Shown here: piece after piece, positions 25,112 through 35,432 of the stretch
How the letters are laid out: every line of letters begins with the position of its first letter
Position numbering within the stretch: the first letter of the stretch is position 1
Assembly: GCA_023375785.1 (NCBI GenBank)
Contig: SZWC01000548.1
Coordinates: 238,072-302,071 of the forward strand
Direction: 5' to 3'
Origin: Penium margaritaceum
Taxonomy: Eukaryota > Streptophyta > Zygnematophyceae > Desmidiales > Peniaceae
Length of the DNA stretch: 64,000 nt
Position numbers and translations under genes: made by a program
The notes under the pieces: generated by a model
The model's database searches: none
What the model saw: the letters and a program-made list of their open reading frames with translations, nothing else
What the model was told of the DNA's origin: nothing

Positions 25112-28100
25112 ATGGCACCGACCGAGCAAGAGAGCATCAGCGTCTCAAAGTTCGACGGACTTGGCTTCCACTTGTGGGGTGGGAGTTTGAGATCTTCCTC
25201 GATGACAAGGGTCTGCTTGACCTGGTCAACAGTAAAGAAACGGTTCCTCCGGACACCGCGACACCGGAGGAAGTGGAAGCGTATTAGAAGTGCAACAAGA
25301 AGACGCTTGCTTTGTTGGTGTATACGCTTGCTCCGACGCAGCGCTCCCTCATTCAAGGATGCACAGAGGCCGTTGAGGCCTGGATCTGAACCATCTACTA
25401 GTCCACCAACCTTGCTAACCAGCTCTTTGTCTTTAAGAGGCTCGTCACCCTCCGAGCTAATAACGGCGACGACATCATGGAGATCCTGTTGCAGATCGAG
25501 TTCCTTACTGCCGAGTGCTGAGCCACCGGGTAGAAGGCCGATCCTCAGCTGCAAGCCATGATCCTCCTTCTGGCCTTGCTGGACAGTTGGAGTCCCATGA
25601 TCACCGTCGTAGGCGGCTTGTCCACCAATGAGCTGATGTACACAAAGGTGGCTGAGTACGTCTGCAACGAATGGATGCGGCATGGTGGGAGAGAGAGTGG
25701 GGCAACATCACGTTCCGCCTATGGCATCTGTCCTCAAGGTGGAAGGGGAGGAAAGAAGGGGAAGGGTGCTAAGTAGGGCACCAAGAAAGGTGATAAGAAG
25801 GAGGAGTGCTACGTGTGTGGAAAATAAGGCCACTATGCACGCAACTGTCCCAATTGGAAGTCGGAATAGCCGGAGAAAGCGGGAAAGGACTACCGCACAT
25901 TGATGGCGAAGGAGTCCACTGACTTGACTGATCCGGAAGTCTCCGTGATTAACTCCGGATCCGGCCGCCACACATAATGCAAGAGGACGGCATTCATCAC
26001 CTATGGTGCCTGGGAACGGCACATGATGGTGGCCAACGGCAAAACCGAGTTTGGTATTGGAGAAGGCAACATTTGCATCGAGGTGGATGTGGAAGGGGAG
26101 GCTGTCACAAGCACAATTCACGACGTGCTCCACATGCCCAACTTTGGGACAAACCTGCTGTCAGTGAACCACCTTGCCGACAAGGGGCTCGATGTGCTCT
26201 TCAACAAGGAGGCCATCATCCAGATGGAGGAGGACGGTGACGTGTTTGTACGTGGAAAGCGAGAGGACAGCTTGTACCTGCTACGTGCAAAGATCCTCGA
26301 AAGCCGGGCGGGATCCGACATTGTCCACCTTGCAAAAAAGGACGATGTAGACCTCGACCTATGGCATCCTCGCCTATGCCACATCCCTCCCTCAATAGCA
26401 AGGGACATGGCAAAGAAAGAATTGGTGCGGGGTCTTGAGTTCAAGAGCCTCGACGCAGCCAAGAATGCCATGTGCAAGCCATGTGTGGTCGGCAAGGTAT
26501 CACGACAGCCGTTCAATGACAAAGGGACGCATGAATGGGCAAAGTTGGAGGTGGTCCTCACTGACGTGTGTGGACCATTTGAGAGCTCCATTCGGGGCAC
26601 TTTCTACTTCATGACCTTCATTGATGACCACAGCCGCAAGCTCTACCTGTACATCATTAATAGGAAGAGCGATGTCTTGTTGTGTATGCAAGAGTTTGTG
26701 GCGCCTGTGGAGCGGCAAACAAAGTTGAGGATGAAGGCGTTCCAGAACGACAATGGCAGTGAGTACAAGGACTGCTCGGCATGGATGAAAAGCAAGGGGA
26801 TTACATGGCAAAAACCTATGCCACACTCTCTGTAGCAGAACGGCGTCGCCGAGAGGGCAAACTCACCATCCTCAACATGGTCCGGTCCATGTTGAGAGAT
26901 GCAGGCCTCGCGTAGCAGTATTAGGGCGAGGCGACATGGAAACCGGCGTACATCATGAACCTAATGCCGACGAAGCCGCTAAAAGACGCGGAGTCCAACA
27001 TGTGGAAGATGCCATAAGAAGTGTGGAGCGCGAGGAAGCCAATTGTGGGACACCTCCGCACGTTTGGATGTGTTACACATGCTGTTGTGCAGGCACGGGA
27101 GGGGCGGGGCAAGTTGGAACCGCGGACTCGTCGGTGCATCTTCGTTGGATACGAGAGCGGGAGCAAGGCGTACCGGCTCTTTGGCCCGCGGACGCAGGAG
27201 ATCGTGAAGAGTCATAATGTCACGTTTGACAGGTACAACCGTTGGACGGACAAAGACACGGGTCTCTCCAAGCGGGGAGAGTGGCTGCCATTCCTCAAGA
27301 AGGAGACTCCGGAGGACGTAAAAGAGGGTGACATCACATCGGCTCTAGCCGACAAGAACCATCCAGACAATGTGGGAGCGGCTGATTTGCATTCAGCCGA
27401 GTCGGACAATGAGTCCAAAGCGCCGGTAGTAGTGGAGCTGAACGAAGAGGCGGGGAGTGAGCCCGCATTCTCACGCTCCCAGAGAGAGGCGGAGCAATAG
27501 TAGCACCATCGACAGAAGCAGTAGCAGCCTCAACAGCAGTAGCCCCGGAGAAGCGAACACGCAAGGAGGAGGATAAAAGGTACGATGCCACGGAGGGCAT
27601 CTAGACTAGACTCGCTCGAGCATTCTTTGTACAAGAGAAGCCCGAGACCGTCAAGGAGGCATTGCAGTGGAAGGATGGGGCTGAGTATAAGGGAGCTATA
27701 AAATCTGAGCGTGCCTCCCATGAAGAGAACGACACTTGGCAACTAATTGATAGGCAAGAGGGCACGAAAATCATCGGCTCCAAGTAGATCTTCAAAAAGA
27801 AGCTCACCAAGGAGGAGAAGGTGGAAAGGTACAAGGCGCGGCTGGTCGCAAATGGGTATGCCCAGCGAAAGGGTGAACACTACGATGAAACATTCGCGCC
27901 GGTGGTGAAGTTCGCCTCCATTCGCTCCATCCTCTCGGTGGCGGCGGCGCGTGACTACGAAGTCCACCAAATGGACGTGAAAACTGCGTTCCTCAACGGT
28001 GACCTGGACAAGGAGGTCTACATGGAGGTGCCAGAGGGGTTGGACGTGTTGCTAGGGAAGGTGTGCCAGCTTCGCAAGGCGCTCTACGGGTTGAAGCAAG

Positions 28101-28184
28101 CGCTACTCATGTGGTACCTGAAAATGGACGGCTTCATGGCCGAGCTTGGCTTCAAGCGCTACGAGGCGGATCATAGCGTGTACG
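25112..28184 (+). pseudogene. Family C gag-pol, first part (fossil)
   Basis: Gag starts near 25112 (MAPTEQESISVSKFDG). A CCHC knuckle lies near 25804-25850 (ECYVCGK, then GHYARNC), then a protease region near 25960 (SGSG). From 26023 a long open stretch carries the GAG-pre-integrase motif (LWHPRLCH, CKPCVVGK) and the integrase core start (TDVCGPFESS, FIDDHSRKLY). Integrase C-terminal motifs (HLRTFGCVTHA, FVGYESGSKAYRLF) lie near 27040-27200. RT starts near 27800 (YKARLVANGYAQ, VHQMDVKTAFLNGDL, ALYGLKQA). The reading stops where the minus-strand B element was inserted, in the SVYV motif. It is fossil and broken. Confidence 0.88.
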
Positions 28185-28372
28185 TATCAACCTCCCTAAG
28201 ACGACGATCTAGAAAACGGGTTCGGACACAATATCACCTCTTGGTATTGTTGTTCTTCTATGCCCCATGGCCACTGCTATGGGTTGACGGACAGGTTGGG
28301 CATGCACTGCTCCCTTGGAGTAAGTCCCCCAAACCTTGTTCGTGGTGCAAGTCCAAGCGAGACACCAGAAGT

Positions 28373-28450
28373 GTAGCGCAACGGATAGCATGTTGGACTT
28401 AGGGACAACAGGTCCTGCGATCGAGCCTTGATGTGCGCAGGAGGTTTTTT
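28373..28450 (+). other. tRNA-like module in B2 LTR
   Basis: TAGCGCAACGGATAGCAT at 28374-28391 resembles a tRNA D-arm (A-box region with the GG pair of the D-loop), most like tRNA-Arg. GCGATCGAGCC at 28417-28427 resembles a T-loop/B-box, preceded by AGGTCCT as in real tRNAs. Six T at 28445-28450 would suit a Pol III stop. I cannot form a clean acceptor stem, and the anticodon loop is oversized, so this is tRNA-like and not a tRNA gene. Confidence 0.6.
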
Positions 28451-28851
28451 GACCTTCTAGCACAGGGGAAGTTTCTTAGACATTTCTCCATGCATGAGGA
28501 GAGTGCGCCACTTGGCGGTCAGTGGATGCGCCAATTGGCGGACTGGTGAGGTGGTGTGGAGTGACCACCCCAAAAGTGTCACTACCCACACACCTTAGAA
28601 GCCAGGCCTAGGACTATATGTACCAGGCTCATTCCTCATTCTAATTACACAATCTGGCCTTAGATGCTCCTCACAGAGTTGTCCAACTAAGGAACAGTAT
28701 AAAGAAGACACTGGTTGGTCTAAGCCCCAGGAGTTAGTCTTTGACTAGCACCTCGCGCGAAAGTGACCAAGTGTTAAGTGGACACAGTTGCTAGCAAGTG
28801 ATTGCCTAGGAACTGCTCAGTGTGGAACCGTGATCCTGAGGGTGATATCTT

Positions 28852-28873
28852 CTCCTAGCTGAAATGCTAGGAG
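28852..28873 (+). other. Conserved LTR hairpin, B2 5' LTR
   Basis: CTCCTAGC pairs perfectly with GCTAGGAG over the loop TGAAAT. It lies about 65 bp before the LTR end. Other B copies hold a perfect hairpin at this point with different paired bases. Confidence 0.85.
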
Positions 28874-28936
28874 CGGACGGCAGGTGCTATTGTGTCGGCC
28901 CTGTTTTCTAGTCCGTTTGCCTCAGGCCGGTTGACA

Positions 28937-28953
28937 AAGGGTTATGGGCCCAC
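28937..28953 (+). promoter_or_regulatory. Primer-binding site, half-tRNA type (B2)
   Basis: AAGGGTTATGGGCCCAC follows the 5' LTR. GGGTTATGGGCCCAC is complementary to the anticodon arm of initiator tRNA-Met (GTGGGCCCATAACCC in plants). The site is repeated in the second copy of the 435-bp repeat. Confidence 0.88.
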
Positions 28954-29015
28954 ACTGACCAGTTGTAAGGCACGCTTCGCTCAACTCTGGTACGCTCTCT
29001 CCAGGTGCGCACGCC

Positions 29016-29060
29016 GGCTCCATCAGCTCCATCAGCTCCATCAGCTTCATCAACTTCAAC
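29016..29060 (+). repeat. 9-bp minisatellite in B leader
   Basis: About four tandem units close to CATCAGCTC lie in the untranslated leader. The same spot has about six units in the B element at 46500-46560 and about two at 54479-54500, so the copy number changes between elements. Confidence 0.7.
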
Positions 29061-30837
29061 GGCTTGGTCTGCACTCAGCACACAGGGACCAAGGAAAAGC
29101 TCTGCCCTTGGAGGCACGACCCTTGAGTCCCAACCAGGACAAGCTCTGCCCTTGGTGGCAAGACCCTGGGTGTGTTGGTGTAGATATCTTCTCTGTCTGC
29201 AGGTGAACATCGGCTGAAGGGGTAAGCAACGGATCTGCATCCTAAAACCGGTAGCAGACATCAGCTAACATCAGCCTACATCGGCCTCAACGCAGCAGAG
29301 ACGTGGGAAGCAGATAAGGGCAACAAAANGTCGGCCCTGTTTTCTAGTCCGTTTGCCTCAGGCCGGTTGACAAAGGGTTATGGGCCCACACTGACCAGTT
29401 GTAAGGCACGCTTCGCTCAACTCTGGTACGCTCTCTCCAGGTGCGCACGCCGGCTCCATCAGCTCCATCAGCTCCATCAGCTTCATCAACTTCAACGGCT
29501 TGGTCTGCACTCAGCACACAGGGACCAAGGACAAGCTCTGCCCTTGGAGGCACGACCCTTGTGTCCCAACCAGGACAAGCTCTGCCCTTGGTGGCAAGAC
29601 CCTGGGTGTGTTGGTGTAGATATCTTCTCTGTCTGTAGGTGAACATCGGCTGAAGGGGTAAGCAACGGATCTGCATCCTAAAACCGGTAGCAGACATCAG
29701 CTAACATCAGCCTACATCGGCCTCAACGCAGCAGAGACGTGGGAAGCAGATAAGGGCAACAAAAATGGTTGACCCATCAGGAGGAGTGGGGACTGCCGCA
29801 GGGCAGTCCTCAAACTCAACAGTGGCTACNTCACTGCCGCAAGGTCTTGGACCCTTGGGAGGAATCCCCATTTTTGAGGGGATTGACTTCCCCCTTTGGA
29901 GATGGCAGTTCGAGCTGGCGATGAAAGTGCGCGGCTTCATCAAACTACTGAAGGGAGAGGAGCAGGTTCCCGCGGAAGGCACATCCGAGCATGAGCCATG
30001 GATGGATCGAAATGACATTGCCATGTAATTCCTCAGCAACGCGATTGCTAAGAAGTATGTTCCCATCATTGCCGGGTACACGCTGGCTTCCGAAGCTTAC
30101 GACAAGCTCAAGCGCGTGCACCAATCCACCTCCCTTGCGAACAGATTATTCATCCTACAACGGCTGATCAGCATGCGGGTGAATGAGGGCGAATCAATCC
30201 CCGATTTCCTACAGGAGTTTGAAGGACTCCTTGGCGAGGCTCGCCAGATGAACTGGGACCTTGACGAGAACATGCAAGCCATGATTCTCNACGTACTGCA
30301 GACAACGGCAGCAAAGAGCTTGGAAAAGGAGGGCCATGCGGGTGCAGCGGAGGCAGTGGTCTCGACACCCACGCAAGAGAGCACACCAACAAAAACTGAA
30401 AAAGCATCCTCTGCCGCAAAAGACGAAGACGCTGATCTGTGGCATAGACGCTTTGGGCATGTGGCAAAAAGCACACTCCAAGTCATCCAGCAACAACAGC
30501 TGGTCCGTGGCATGGATGGTTGCAAGAAGGATGCGGTTGGATGTGGCAGCCTGTGTGAACCTTGCCTCCAAGGCAAGACCAAGCGAACGCGCTTTGAGCG
30601 CAATGGTCGCCGCGCAGAATCAGCCCTTGACCTCATTCACACCGACGTGTGCGGACCCTTTCGCACGGCGTCAAACGGTGGTAGCAAGTATTTTCTGACC
30701 TTCATAGATGACCACAGCCGCAAGGTGTGGATCTTCTTCCTCAAAGCAAAGGGAGAGGTCAGAGAAAAGTTGCAGGAGTTTGTCGCCATGGTGGAGCGGC
30801 AGACCGGAAAGAAAGTCAAAGCGATGCGAAGCGACAA

Positions 30838-31328
30838 NNNNNNNNNNNNNNNNNNNNNNNNNNNNNNNNNNNNNNNNNNNNNNNNNNNNNNNNNNNNNNN
30901 NNNNNNNNNNNNNNNNNNNNNNNNNNNNNNNNNNNNNNNNNNNNNNNNNNNNNNNNNNNNNNNNNNNNNNNNNNNNNNNNNNNNNNNNNNNNNNNNNNNN
31001 NNNNNNNNNNNNNNNNNNNNNNNNNNNNNNNNNNNNNNNNNNNNNNNNNNNNNNNNNNNNNNNNNNNNNNNNNNNNNNNNNNNNNNNNNNNNNNNNNNNN
31101 NNNNNNNNNNNNNNNNNNNNNNNNNNNNNNNNNNNNNNNNNNNNNNNNNNNNNNNNNNNNNNNNNNNNNNNNNNNNNNNNNNNNNNNNNNNNNNNNNNNN
31201 NNNNNNNNNNNNNNNNNNNNNNNNNNNNNNNNNNNNNNNNNNNNNNNNNNNNNNNNNNNNNNNNNNNNNNNNNNNNNNNNNNNNNNNNNNNNNNNNNNNN
31301 NNNNNNNNNNNNNNNNNNNNNNNNNNNN
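30838..31328. other. Assembly gap (491 N)
   Basis: A run of 491 N inside the integrase region of the young B2 element. Single N also occur at 29329, 29830, 30290 and 33537, all inside the same element. Reads or contigs were apparently hard to place across a young, high-identity repeat. Gap length may be a placeholder. Confidence 0.95.
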
Positions 31329-33537
31329 GGTGGAGAGTACGAGGCATGCAAGGGCTGGTTGAGGCAACATGGGATCAGCCACCAGCCCACAACGCCTTAC
31401 ACGCCGCAGAGCAATGGTGTTGCCGAACGGATGAATCAGACCATCCTCGGCATGGTGCGTAGCATGCTCTTTGATGCAAAGCTTCCACCGCGGTTCTGGG
31501 CGGAAGCGGCAAGAACGGCATGCTATCTCGTCAACCTGACTCCTGCGGCTGCTCTGGGCAGGCGCGGAAAGAAGAAGGGAAAGCAACAGATGACACCACA
31601 AGAAGTTTGGTCAGGGAAGAAGCCGGACGCATCACACCTGAAGGTATTCGGCTGCACCGCATGGGCAAAGGTCCAGGCGGGTGAGGGTGCCGGCAAGCTG
31701 GATTCAAGAGCACGAAAGTGCGTTATGGTGGGCTATGAGACGGCCCACAAGACATATCGCTTGTGGGACCTGGCAGGAAGAAGACTCATCACCAGCCGGG
31801 ATGTAACCTTTGACGAGAGGAAACCAGGCAAGGAAGAGATGCTTGATCCCACGGAAGCTCCAAAACAGGGAGAGTGGTTGGTGCTGCTAGAGTCAGGAGA
31901 TCAAGCTCCTGAAAACTGGCAAGTGGTGCCAGTGCGGCAGGCCGTGAAGAAGAGTGGTGTGCCAGGGGGAGCGGCTGCGCAGGCTGACGCAGCGGCGAGC
32001 TCCGACACAGAGTCGGAGACGTCCGAGGCCTCTGAGACCAGCTCGGAGGCCAGTGGCTCTTCAAAAGAGGAAAATTCAACTCCAGGGCAGCCAACACCAC
32101 AGGAGCAACAGCATGGCAAACATCCACCAGCAATGCAACGTCGCAGCACACGACAAAGAAAACAAACTCCAAAGTACGACGCTGACACTGGAAGCTGGAC
32201 TGGACTGAGCTGGTCCTGTTTGGCTCAGGGAGAGCCGCTCACTGTGGCTGAAGCGCTGGCAAGGCCCGATGCGGCCAAGTGGAAGGAGGCGGTGGACAGC
32301 GAGCTCGCGTCCATCGAAGAAAATGGCACATGGGTGCTGGTGGACAGACCCGCTAACGCTCACGTGGTGGGCTCAAAGTGGGTGCTCAGGTTGAAGCGGA
32401 AGCAAGATGATAGCATCGACAAGTACAAGGCAAGGGTCGTGGCGAAAGGGTTCTCACAGCGCGCAGGTTCTGAGTACGATGAGACGTTCGCACCGGTCAT
32501 CACGTTTGCCTCCATCAGGTCCCTGCTTGCTGTCGCTGCCGCCAAAGACCTTGAGATCCACCAGATGGATGTGAAGACAGCCTTCCTTTATGGGAAGCTC
32601 GACAAGGAGGTGCTAATGGAGGTACCGGAGGGTGTCAAAGCACCCGAGGGTAAGGTGTGCAAGCTGGTGAAGGCGTTGTACGGGCTGAAACAGGCCCCAC
32701 GGATCTGGTACAAGGAGATGGACAGCTTCATGGCTGAGATCTCCTTCGCACATTGCAAAAATGACCCTAGCGTCTATGTGCGGGAGGACGAACGTGGCTT
32801 GCTACTTGTGGCGTTGTACGTGGATGATCTTATCATGTGTTCTTCCTCGCAGGAGGCCCTCACGGACCTCAAGAAAAATCTGGCCAGCAGATTTAAGATG
32901 AAGGACATGGGACCTCTCGAGTACTACCTCGGGATTGCTGTTCACCGCAACCGCAAAGCAGGCACCATCGAGCTCAACCAGACCAAGTACATCATGGACA
33001 TCTTGAAGCGCTACAACATGGAGGACTGCAAGCCCGTCAGCACCCCCATGCCCTCCGACTGCAAGCTCTCCTCCTCCATGTCACCAAGCAACGAGGCAGA
33101 CCGGCGGGAGATGCAAAACATTCCATACCAGTCCGCCGTCGGAAGCCTCATGTATGCAATGGTGGGAACACGACCTGACATTGCTTTTGCAGTGGGTCAG
33201 GTGAGCAGGTTTGTGGCCAACCCTGGGCCAGAACATTGGCAAGTCGTGAAGCGGATTTTTCGCTACCTCAAAAAGACTCGGCACGTCGGACTTCGGTTTG
33301 GAGGTCTAGAAGGATCAGACTTGCTGCGGCTGACATGCTACACCGACGCGGACTGGGGAGGACGGATTGATGACAGGAAGTCCACCTCAGGGTTTGTTTG
33401 TCTTCTCAACGGTGGTGCGGTCTCATGGGCAAGCAGGAAGCAGGACTGCGTCTCGCTTTCTACTGCTGAGGCGGAGTACATTGCACTCTCCGAAGTTTGC
33501 AAGGAAACACAGTGGCTTCGCAGTTTGCTTGATGAGA

Positions 33538-33890
33538 NCCCACACACCTTAGAAGCCAGGCCTAGGACTATATGTACCAGGCTCATTCCTCATTCTAATT
33601 ACACAATCTGGCCTTAGATGCTCCTCACAGAGTTGTCCAACTAAGGAACAGTATAAAGAAGACACTGGTTGGTCTAAGCCTCAGGAGTTAGTCTTTGACT
33701 AGCACCTCGCGCGAAAGTGACCAAGTGTTAAGTGGACACAGTTGCTAGCAAGTGATTGCCTAGGAACTGCTCAGTGTGGAACCGTGATCCTGAGGGTGAT
33801 ATCTTCTCCTAGCTGAAATGCTAGGAGCGGACGGCAGGTGCTATTGTGTCGGCCCTGTTTTCTAGTCCGTTTGCCTCAGGCCGGTTGACA
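33538..33890 (+). repeat. 3' LTR of young B2 element, assembled part
   Basis: Matches 28588-28936 of the 5' LTR with about one difference and ends GGTTGACA. It starts right after an N, so the first half of this LTR is not represented. It carries the same hairpin at 33806-33827. Confidence 0.88.
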
Positions 33891-33895
33891 GGTAT

Positions 33896-34592
33896 TACAA
33901 CCAAGAGATGATATCACGCTCAAAGCCAATGTTCCACACTGAGCAGTTCGTATGAATCACTTCCTTGCACTCTGTCCTGAGCACCTGGTCACTTTCGCGC
34001 GAGAAGCTAACTCCTGGGGCTTAGACCAACCAATGCTTCTTTAGTGTCTGCCTCTGGTGGACAACTCTGTGAGGATTCTCAAGGTAAGAACTTTACTCAA
34101 TGGGAGGCAACAGACAAGATGTTATAGTCCTAGAGCCAGCCTGCAGCCTACGTGCGTAGTCGCTCCTTGGATGAGCCACTTTGGGGGCAATCTGGATTGC
34201 ATCATCCCCACTGCCTGCATTGCACTCACTGTAACCATTAAGTGGCACCAACCACCAGGAAGGACCTTGGAATGTTACAAGATGTCTCTTAGAACCTTCT
34301 TGTCCCCCTTTTGGTGATAAAGAAAATTAGTCACTAGGCTGGGATTTGACCCAATGACCTCTCATTCCAAAGACTAACTCTGGAACGTCTAAGCCACAAG
34401 GAGTTTTCCTAGGTAGTGTTTGCTGGCTATACTATCCAGTTTAGACCAAGGGGACTTGCTCCTAAGGAGCAGTGCATGCCTTGTCTATCTGGATCAGACT
34501 TAAAGGACTTACTCTAAGGGAGCAGTACATGCCTAGTCTGTCCTGTGCCTGTCCAAATGTCAGCCGTGGACAAGGAGCATATCACGTCAACA
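33896..34592 (-). repeat. 3' LTR of B3 minus-strand element, main part
   Basis: Continues the LTR that starts at 28185-28247 and was split by the young B2 element. It matches the partner LTR at 43167-43937 along its length. It includes a tRNA-like module around 34331-34396 in the sense orientation of the element. Confidence 0.88.
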
Positions 34593-35432
34593 AACTCTTC
34601 CTTGCACCTCTGTCTTTAGGCTATGAGATATCTCCTCTCTCCAGCATTCTTGGCCTCAGTCTTTGTCGGCTGTGTTGACCATACCGATGCCTCGAGTACC
34701 AGCAGAGTGCAATTCGCTGTCAAGTGCCTTTGTCATATAATCTGCGAGCATCTTCTTGATCTCCACGTATTCCAGGTCCACGATCTCCTTTGCGACCAGG
34801 TCGCATGAGTAGTGGTACTTGATGTCGATGTGCTTGGTCCACCGAGAGATGATATCATCCTGTGCCATTTTCATGGCACTCTTGTTGTCGATGCGGACCT
34901 CTATTACTTCCGTTTGTGGCACTTTCATCTTGGCAAGTAAACTGCATAGCCATTGTGTCTCCTTGCATGCTTCTGACCGAGTAATGTACTCTTCCTCAAC
35001 GGTAGAGAGGGAGACACAGTCTTACTTTCTACTTGTCCAAGAGACTGCACCACCGTTCAGGAGGCACACATTGCCCGAGGTGGACTTTCTATCATCGATT
35101 CTTCCTCCCCAGTCGGCGTCTTTGTAGTACACTTGTCGTAGCGGGTCAGATCCCTCTTGGCCTCCAAAATTGGAGCCCCATGTATCGTGTCTTTTGTAGA
35201 TAGCGCATGATGACTTGACTACTCGCCAGTGCTGTGGCCCTGGATTGGCCACCAACCTATTCACTTGTCCTACAGCATGGCAAATGTCAGGGTGTGTTCC
35301 CATCATGGCGTACATGAAACTGCCAACAACAGACTGGTAAGAAAGTTTCTCCATCTCATGCAATTCTGCTTTTGTGCTAGAGCTCATGGAGGAGGAGAGC
35401 TTGATGTTTGTTGTCATGGGTGTGCTGATGGG
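34593..35432 (-). pseudogene. B3 RNase H region (fossil)
   Basis: The minus-strand reading gives family B RNase H and the end of RT: QSVVGSFMYAMMGTHPDI, YKDADWGGRIDDRKSTSG, then KHIDIKYHYSCDLVAKEIV near 34800. It is broken. It ends at the A-element insertion, whose target copy is at 35428-35432. Confidence 0.85.

Larger units (their letters stand above)
28248..28936 (+). repeat. 5' LTR of young B2 element (689 bp)
   Basis: Starts TGTTGTTC and ends GGTTGACA, followed by the primer site. It contains a tRNA-like module (28373-28450) and a conserved hairpin (28852-28873). Confidence 0.9.
28894..29764 (+). repeat. 435-bp direct repeat abutting a single N (probable assembly join)
   Basis: 28894-29328 and 29330-29764 are the same 435 bp (LTR end, primer site and leader) with about three differences, separated by one N at 29329. 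Other B elements hold this stretch once. An unmerged overlap of two contigs is the simplest reading. Confidence 0.85.
28248..33890 (+). mobile_element. Young family B (subtype B2) copia element
   Basis: 5' LTR 28248-28936, 3' LTR to 33890. GGTAT (28243-28247 and 33891-33895) is a perfect 5-bp target duplication inside the LTR of the minus-strand B3 element. Gag starts near 29765; a GAG-pre-integrase/integrase region lies about 30430-31800; RT about 32340-33000 (YVDD at 32817, ALYGLKQAPR); RNase H about 33340-33536. Where both LTRs are present (about 350 bp) I count about one difference, so it is by far the youngest element here. Long reading frames are open and it looks close to whole, with perhaps a couple of breaks. 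Five stretches of N mean completeness cannot be judged. Confidence 0.92.

Noticed and set aside
28992-29060. CRISPR-like or protein repeat from the short tandem units
   Set aside because: The 9-bp units are directly adjacent without spacers and lie in a retroelement leader; this is a minisatellite.
30708-33617. A single 969-codon open frame through the young B2 element
   Set aside because: It runs through 491 N and another N and joins LTR sequence at its end. Its length is partly a product of the assembly and it is not listed as one protein.
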